Assembly: GCF_014189535.1 (NCBI RefSeq)
Contig: NZ_CP050308.1
Span: forward strand, 3,399,001 to 3,463,000
DNA from: Rhizobium lusitanum
GTDB lineage: Bacteria; Pseudomonadota; Alphaproteobacteria; Rhizobiales; Rhizobiaceae
Direction: 5' to 3'
DNA length: 64,000 bases
The position numbers and the translations under genes were made by a program. Under the pieces are notes generated by a model that was not told where the DNA came from, ran no database searches, and saw only the letters and a program-made list of their open reading frames with translations. Positions 59,222-64,000 of the stretch are shown in pieces; position 1 is the stretch's first letter; each line of letters opens with the position of its first letter.

Positions 59222-60154
59222 ATGACCATTCGCTTCGACCGTCCCGTTTCGCATGCCGCCCGCGCCGCGCGCCTGATTGCTTCCTTTGCGCTGGTGCTGT
59301 GCGGGGTAATCCTGATCGGCCATCGATTCGGGCCGCTGGAAACACCTTATTTCGTTCTGCTGCTGCTGGTTTCGGCCGGATTCGCCGCGTTTGCGGTACT
59401 GCTCGCGGTCATCGGCCTCACGCAGCTCTGGCGGATTGCCGCCCTCGGTGGCGTTTCGGCCGTCAAGGCGCTGATCTATGCCGCGCTGCCGCTGGCGATC
59501 GTCGGCATCGGCGCGGAGCGCTACTGGACGCGACCGGCGATCTACGATGTGTCCACCGATCTCGTCGATGCTCCGGAATGGCTGGCGACGCCGGAGGCGA
59601 AGCAACTCTGGCTGCCGGCCAGGCACCTTGTAACATCAGGGGATCGCGAGGCACAAAATGTCGCCTATCCCGCGCTCACCAGCCGCCGCTACGAGGGAGC
59701 CTCCGACCGCGTGCTGGAAGCCGTGCGCAAGGTCGCCGGTGACAATCACATCACCATCGTCAAGGTTGAAGGCACTGATTTGGTCGATCCGAACGGCGAT
59801 CAAAGACCGCGCCGCCGTACGCCCCGGCAACGCCCGAGCCCAACGGCGGATGACAGCGCCGTCACGGATATGCCCGATGTCATCCCGGTGCCGACGCCGC
59901 GCCCCTATCGCGACGGCGTGGCGGATCTCATCCGCCAGAGCACCGATGTTGTGTTGCAGGGGCAGACTCGCACCCGCATTTTCGGCTTGCCTTTCGACGT
60001 ACTGATCCGCCTGCGCGAAGAGGCGGAGACGACACTGGTCGATGTCCGCGTCGCCTCGCGCTACGGACAGGACGACCTCGGCGTCAGCGCTGACATAGCC
60101 GAGAGCTATCTGAAGGCGTTGGACGCCGAACTTTTAGGGATTGCCGGAGGCTGA
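59222..60154 (+). CDS. DUF1499 domain-containing membrane protein
   Basis: A 310-residue protein with three N-terminal transmembrane helices (about residues 15-100), followed by a soluble domain with the DUF1499 blocks (SRRYEGASDRVLEAVRKV ... GLPFDVLIRLREEAETTLVDVRVASRYGQ DDLG). Function unknown. ATG 59222 gives a sensible membrane start. Confidence 0.8.
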   Translation: MTIRFDRPVSHAARAARLIASFALVLCGVILIGHRFGPLETPYFVLLLLVSAGFAAFAVLLAVIGLTQLWRIAALGGVSAVKALIYAALPLAIVGIGAERYWTRPAIYDVSTDLVDAPEWLATPEAKQLWLPARHLVTSGDREAQNVAYPALTSRRYEGASDRVLEAVRKVAGDNHITIVKVEGTDLVDPNGDQRPRRRTPRQRPSPTADDSAVTDMPDVIPVPTPRPYRDGVADLIRQSTDVVLQGQTRTRIFGLPFDVLIRLREEAETTLVDVRVASRYGQDDLGVSADIAESYLKALDAELLGIAGG

Positions 60155-60160
60155 GCTGGT

Positions 60161-61069
60161 TCAGGCAGGGCGGTAGGCCCCGAGCAGGGCCGGCGGCCCG
60201 TCCGTCTGTACCAGGCCCTTTTCCACCAGATCCTCCAGATGCGCCAGCACCGACAGCGCCGCCGCGCCATGAAGGCGCGGGTCCGTGTCGCGGTAGATGG
60301 CCTTCACCATCTCGGGGATTAGCCGGTCGCCGGCCTTGATGCGCTCCAGCACGGCACGCTCGCGCATGCGCCTGTGGGTCCTGAGCCCACGCATGAAGGA
60401 GGCGGGCTCTTTTACCGGTCCGCCATGGCCGGGCAGGAACAGGCGGTCGTCGCGGGCAAGCAGCCGCTCGAGCGAGGCCATGTAGTCGGCCATGGAGCCA
60501 TCGGGTGGTGCTACGATCGTGGTTGCCCAGGCCATGACATGGTCGGCGGAAAAGACGATGCCGATGCCCTCCAGCGCGAAACAGGCGTGATTGGCCGTGT
60601 GGCCGGGCGTCAGAAGCGCGGTCAGCTGCCAACCATCCCCCGAGACGCTTTCGCCATCGCCAAGTGTGATATCCGGCCGGAAATCCATGTCCGAGCTCTC
60701 GGCGAAAGGATTGACCTCGCCCTCGTGCAGCGGCCGCGCGGCCCGATGCGGCCCCTGGCCGACCGTGAGAGCGCCCGTTGCCTCCTTCAGCCGCTTGGCG
60801 AGCGGCGAGTGGTCGCGATGGGTGTGGCTGACGAAGATATGCGTGACCTCGCGCCCCTTCAGCGCCGTTAACAGGGCGGCAAAATGCTCCTCATTCTCCG
60901 GACCGGGATCGATGACCGCCACGGACGAGCCGCCGACGATATAGCTGTTGGTGCCATGGAAGGTGAAGGCGCTGGGATTGTTGACCGTCATCCGCTCGAT
61001 GCCGGGCGCAACCGGCACGGCGCGGCCATAGGCGGCCTCGAACGCAAGCTCGAATTCGGGTGTGCTCAT
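60161..61069 (-). CDS. MBL-fold metallo-hydrolase
   Basis: A 302-residue metallo-beta-lactamase-fold hydrolase of the LACTB2/glyoxalase II type. Zinc motif HTHRDHS (about residues 82-88), LTPGHTANH, FSADHVMAW and LFLPGHGGP are all visible, and a helical C-terminal extension follows. Substrate unknown. Its start overlaps the cupin stop by four bases. Confidence 0.87.
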   Translation of the reverse strand: MSTPEFELAFEAAYGRAVPVAPGIERMTVNNPSAFTFHGTNSYIVGGSSVAVIDPGPENEEHFAALLTALKGREVTHIFVSHTHRDHSPLAKRLKEATGALTVGQGPHRAARPLHEGEVNPFAESSDMDFRPDITLGDGESVSGDGWQLTALLTPGHTANHACFALEGIGIVFSADHVMAWATTIVAPPDGSMADYMASLERLLARDDRLFLPGHGGPVKEPASFMRGLRTHRRMRERAVLERIKAGDRLIPEMVKAIYRDTDPRLHGAAALSVLAHLEDLVEKGLVQTDGPPALLGAYRPA

Positions 61070-61368
61070 GATTGCTTGTATTCGACCTCTATGAAGGACA
61101 TCGGCTCGGAGCCGGCATTGACCACATTATGCTCGACCCCGGCTTCCCGCCGGTAGGCCGCACCCTTGGCAATGTCGACGCGCCTCTCTCCATTCGGCTC
61201 CTCGAGCAGAAACTGGCAGTCGGTCATCGGCACCACGACATAGCCGAGGCCATGGACATGGTGGCCGGTATCGGCGCCCGGCTCGAAATCCCAGCGGGTA
61301 ATCCGCACGACATCATCGTCGACAAGCACGGTGGGAACAGCGGGCGGGCGGGCACGATACTGGCTCAT
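61066..61368 (-). CDS. Cupin domain-containing protein
   Basis: A 100-residue single-domain cupin. The first cupin motif is GADTGHHVHGLGYVV (His-x-His...) and the second is EAGVEHNVVNAG, so a metal site can form. ATG 61368 is behind AGGAGAT. Coupled to the MBL gene, and perhaps in the same small pathway. Confidence 0.85.
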   Translation of the reverse strand: MSQYRARPPAVPTVLVDDDVVRITRWDFEPGADTGHHVHGLGYVVVPMTDCQFLLEEPNGERRVDIAKGAAYRREAGVEHNVVNAGSEPMSFIEVEYKQS

Positions 61369-61527
61369 CGGATCTCCTGATCGGGATTTGGGGATGACAA
61401 GACCTAGCATAGCCACTTGGGAAGCGTATAAAAATATGCGCTCACCTATAACTTAATGATTGTGAGCGGATGCGACCTTTGCTAATCAGGCGGTGATTTG
61501 GCGCGAATAGTCGCCATCTCACTCTGG

Positions 61528-61601
61528 TGGGGCGTAGCCAAGCGGTAAGGCAGTGGTTTTTGGTACCGCCATCCCTGGTTCGAATCCAGGCGCCCCAGCC
61601 A
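61528..61601 (+). tRNA. tRNA-Gln (anticodon TTG)
   Basis: A 74-nt gene with a complete cloverleaf: acceptor TGGGGCG / CGCCCCA, D-arm GCC...GGC, anticodon stem GTGGT / ACCGC with loop TTTTGGT (anticodon TTG), T-arm CCTGG-TTCGAAT-CCAGG, and an encoded CCA after the G discriminator base. Anticodon TTG reads CAA, hence Gln. It marks the left edge of an AT-rich region. Confidence 0.95.
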
Positions 61602-61705
61602 TTGTTTTGTTTTATTAATATAATCAACAGACTAGAGATATTGGCTTCCGTTGAGCATTGCGGCTTTGAGGATGCTCAAGTGACTTCCCATGTCCGCCCT
61701 TTCTG

Positions 61706-61725
61706 GAACAGATTAGTATCTGTTC
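61706..61725. promoter_or_regulatory. Perfect 20-bp dyad, candidate operator
   Basis: GAACAGAT-TAGT-ATCTGTTC. It lies between the tRNA-Gln and the interrupted ATPase gene, about 65 bases before the ATPase start. A dimeric regulator could bind here. Confidence 0.5.
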
Positions 61726-61787
61726 GATTGCCGCAACAAAAATTCTGTTAATCTAAGTAGAAATCCGTGCGACAGTAACGGTGAATT

Positions 61788-63496
61788 GTGCCAGTATTTC
61801 AAAATTGGGTAATGGTTCTCGTGGAGTGCTTTGATGTGGGCAGAGATATCAAGACTAATCCGGTGATTATACGACCAGATACGAGTATCGGAAACAATTC
61901 TGCGGAGGCAGACGACGAGTTTTTATTTGAATGTTTTGTTGACCACCCCGCTCTAGAGGCAACTCGGGATGTAGCAAATTCAAAGATGTTCGTTTTGGCA
62001 AGAACCGGAGGCGGAAAGACCGCAATTTTAAGAAAAATAAAACAACAATACCCCGATACAGCATCGGTTATCGACCTATCTGGCTTGTCAATGGACTACG
62101 TTGCAAATTCAACTATTGTAAGGTTTCTTAAGTCAATTGATGTTGATCTTGATTTATTCTTTCAGGCGCTCTGGAAGCATGTTCTCTGTTTAGAGTACAT
62201 CCGTCTCCGCTATAATGTTAGCAACGGTGAAAGTTCCCGTCAGGTTTTTAGCTGGTTTAAGGACTTTTTCAAATCGGACGGTCGTCGACAATCCGCGCTG
62301 AAATACCTTTCGGAATGGGAAGGAAAATTTTTCATCACCATGGATGAAAATATCAAGGAGATCACATCTCGGCTTGAGTCGAAGGTCAATGGTGAGTTCG
62401 GTGCGGAGGTCGAAAAATTCAGCGTGCGAGCTGGCTATAGCCGAACTCTCAGCAATGAAAAAAATCCGAACTTGTCGCCCGTGCAAAACGAATTGTGAAC
62501 GCTGAGCAGCTTGCGGAGTTAAATAAGGTTCTCGACCTTCTGTCATCGTATGATGCCGAGGACGGGAAATATAAAAAAAGCTTTTATATTCTTATTGATA
62601 AGCTTGATGAAAAATGGGTGGATGAGACAGTCAGGTTTGATCTTATTAGAGCGCTAATAGAGTGCCTTCGGTCGTTTAACAAGATAGAGATGCTGAAAAT
62701 AGTAGTGTCTATTAGGGAGGATGTGCTTGAACGTGTTGTTCAAGATAATAAAGATGTAGGTTTTCAGAGAGAAAAATACGATGATTATTTTCTAAGAGTA
62801 GTTTGGGATAACGCGCAGCTGAAGGAGCTCGTTCAAAAAAGAATAAATAAGCTATACAAGAAAAAATATACATCTGAGAACGTCACATTCGATGATATAT
62901 TTAGAAATAAAATTGGAAATAAAGAGCCTATCGATTATATTATTGAGAGAACTCTAAAGAGGCCGCGCGATGTTATATCATTCGTCAATGAGTGCTTTCA
63001 AAAGGCCCAGGGGAAGACTGAAGTTACGCCGAAAGTGATTAAAGAGGCAGAATCTGAATATTCTCGCATCAGAATGCAGGCATTAATTTATGAGTGGCAA
63101 AGCGCGTCTCCTTCGCTTTCAGCGGTATTCAAATTACTAGCGAACCGTCGTGGCCGATTTAGCTCCCGCGATATCTCGAACAGGACGTTTTTGGATGATT
63201 TTGTTTTGACCGTCGATCAAACGGCTGCAAGCGAGAGCGACCCGATCAGAGCAGGAGTTGAACACTACATTCGGGAAGGCTCTGATGCTGCGAGTCTTGC
63301 CCTTGTTAGAACGCTGGTGAGCGAACTCTATCGGATCGGAGCAATAGGTATTAAGACATCTGCAGGGGAGCGCTATATATACTCGTTTCAGGATGTGCCC
63401 GTTATTAATTCCGATTCTATTGATTTGGAAACCAAGATCCATATCCATCCGATGCTACATCGTGCCCTTAATGTTCAGGACGAGCATCAGAGATAG
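61788..63496 (+). pseudogene. P-loop ATPase (Sll1717-like), frame-disrupted
   Basis: Two overlapping frames make one protein. The first (61788-62498) has Walker A ARTGGGKT at residues 71-78; the second (-1 frame, ends 63496) has the Walker B-like SFYILIDKLDEKW, and the rest of an AAA-type ATPase. They fuse into a continuous sequence (YSRTLSNEKK | SELVARAKRIVN) if one A is added to the A-run at 62458-62464. The gene is AT-rich with codon use unlike the core genes. It resembles the Sll1717-type P-loop ATPases whose function is unknown; some such ATPases are found in defence islands. Start could also be GTG 61836 (GGAG 9 bases ahead). Confidence 0.75.
62458..62464 (+). other. A7 run at the frame break
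   Basis: Seven adenines form the context A-AAA-AAT in the first frame of the ATPase, and a TGA (62456-62458) closes the second frame just before it. One more A would fuse the frames. It could be a sequencing error, a true deletion or, less likely, a slippery site. Confidence 0.7.
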
Positions 63497-63742
63497 CGTG
63501 CCGATGCCTGCTTTTGTTTTCTATTTGCGATAGAAGGCCACCGATCTTCATCGGCAGATTTTCTATTATAAGTCACTGTGGTTTTCCGAATTATTTTTAA
63601 TATAAATATGTATATGAGATGCTTTGTTGTGCTTGTAAAATATCGCTAGCAATGCTCGAAGCAACTATTCCACCCACCCTTAAACCTTGTTTGACCTTTC
63701 TCCTGCAATCTGGCCGCCACCACCATTCCGATGCAGGCGACC
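63497..63742. other. AT-rich spacer
   Basis: About 245 bases between the interrupted ATPase and the glycosyltransferase. AT-rich at first, then GC-rich. No tRNA fragment or clear direct repeat of the tRNA-Gln 3' end was found by eye. Confidence 0.35.
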
Positions 63743-64000
63743 ATGAACAACACCTCCCCACCTCTTCTTTCCATCGTCGCCCCCTGCCACAACGAGGAAG
63801 AGGGGCTTCGCGAGTTTTGCCGGCGTGCCGTCGCGACCGCTCGCAGTATTGCCGGGGATGCCTTCGAGATCGTGTTGGTGGATGATGGTTCCACGGATGG
63901 GACCTGGGAGATCATCGCGGCGCTTGGCCGCGAGGTGCCGCAGGTGCTTGGTGTCCGGTTGATGCGCAATCATGGTCATCAGTTGGCCGCCACCGCCGGG
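63743..64000 (+). CDS. Family 2 glycosyltransferase (3' end outside window)
   Basis: The first 86 codons of a GT2 glycosyltransferase: LLSIVAPCHNEEEGLREF start of the GT-A fold and EIVLVDDGSTDGTWE with the DxSxD/DDG acid cluster for nucleotide-sugar binding, then VRLMRNHGHQLA. It resembles bactoprenol glucosyl transferases or dolichol-phosphate mannosyltransferase-like enzymes. The gene continues beyond the window. ATG 63731 is an alternative start. Confidence 0.9.
   Translation, partial: MNNTSPPLLSIVAPCHNEEEGLREFCRRAVATARSIAGDAFEIVLVDDGSTDGTWEIIAALGREVPQVLGVRLMRNHGHQLAATAG

Noticed and set aside
61706..61725. LexA (SOS) box
   Set aside because: The rhizobial LexA box is GTTC-N7-GTTC; the dyad seen here is GAAC-N12-GTTC and does not match.
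62458..62464. Programmed ribosomal frameshift in the ATPase
   Set aside because: A-AAA-AAT can be slippery, but there is no clear downstream structure and three other genes have the same kind of break at homopolymers. A base-count error is the simpler explanation, so this is kept only as a possibility.
61605..63742. Complete integrative element with integrase
   Set aside because: No integrase gene or second tRNA copy was found in the window.

Overview
The window is a gene-dense, GC-rich piece of a chromosome from an alphaproteobacterium of the order Rhizobiales, most likely Rhizobium. The reasons are: the gene set and order (aroC, fabI, pdxH; the ctaC-ctaD-ctaB-coxF-ctaG-ctaE block followed by SURF1, ispH, thrB, rnhA; ccrM; smc; ppdK), a BioR/BioY pair with BioR-type boxes, a CcrM (GANTC) methyltransferase, and dispersed palindromes of a rhizobial type. 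Almost all of it is core housekeeping sequence. Organism assignment is inference from gene content, not from a search.

Layout. 1-11 kb: aroC (partial), a DUF1344 protein, a histidine phosphatase, fabI, a J-domain chaperone, a surface lipoprotein, pdxH, a polysaccharide deacetylase, a D,D-carboxypeptidase with a SPOR tail, a MazG-like enzyme, tldD and an IalB-like protein. 11.3-21.4 kb: the aa3 cytochrome c oxidase operon with its heme O synthase, copper chaperone and SURF1 assembly factors, then ispH, thrB and rnhA. 21.7-23.6 kb: an AT-richer island with a retron, made of a reverse transcriptase fused to a C-terminal TOPRIM domain and a candidate msr-msd RNA just upstream bounded by a perfect 12-bp inverted repeat. 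24-31.5 kb: a zinc-type (Azt-like) ABC importer with a tiny membrane ORF at its head, a parDE module with a broken toxin, peroxiredoxin, a DsbD-N protein, YqgE, CsbD and a zinc metallopeptidase. 31.5-39.8 kb: a cluster of hairpins, a membrane PAS-GGDEF-EAL protein with a degenerate GGDEF motif, a GNAT enzyme, an M16 peptidase, thrC, a lipoprotein and a HAD phosphatase. 40-49.6 kb: bioR-bioY, DUF1284, an ArsR regulator opposite NIPSNAP and ABM genes, ccrM, a HAD hydrolase, mutY, a DUF721 gene, a RelBE-type pair and a DsbA-like protein. 49.7-61.4 kb: smc, a CNNM/CorC transporter-like protein, higBA, ppdK, small envelope proteins, an MBL hydrolase and a cupin. 61.5-64 kb: tRNA-Gln(TTG), an AT-rich P-loop ATPase interrupted by a frameshift, and the start of a family 2 glycosyltransferase.

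Two observations stand out. First, the retron at 21.7-23.5 kb looks complete and probably acts as a one-protein anti-phage system resembling retron Ec67. Second, four genes (parE, thrC, ppdK and the P-loop ATPase) each lose the reading frame in the same direction by one base, three of them clearly at a homopolymer run. Because thrC and ppdK are otherwise perfect housekeeping genes, this pattern suggests under-called homopolymers in the sequence rather than four independent decays, and any pseudogene call here should be treated with that in mind.
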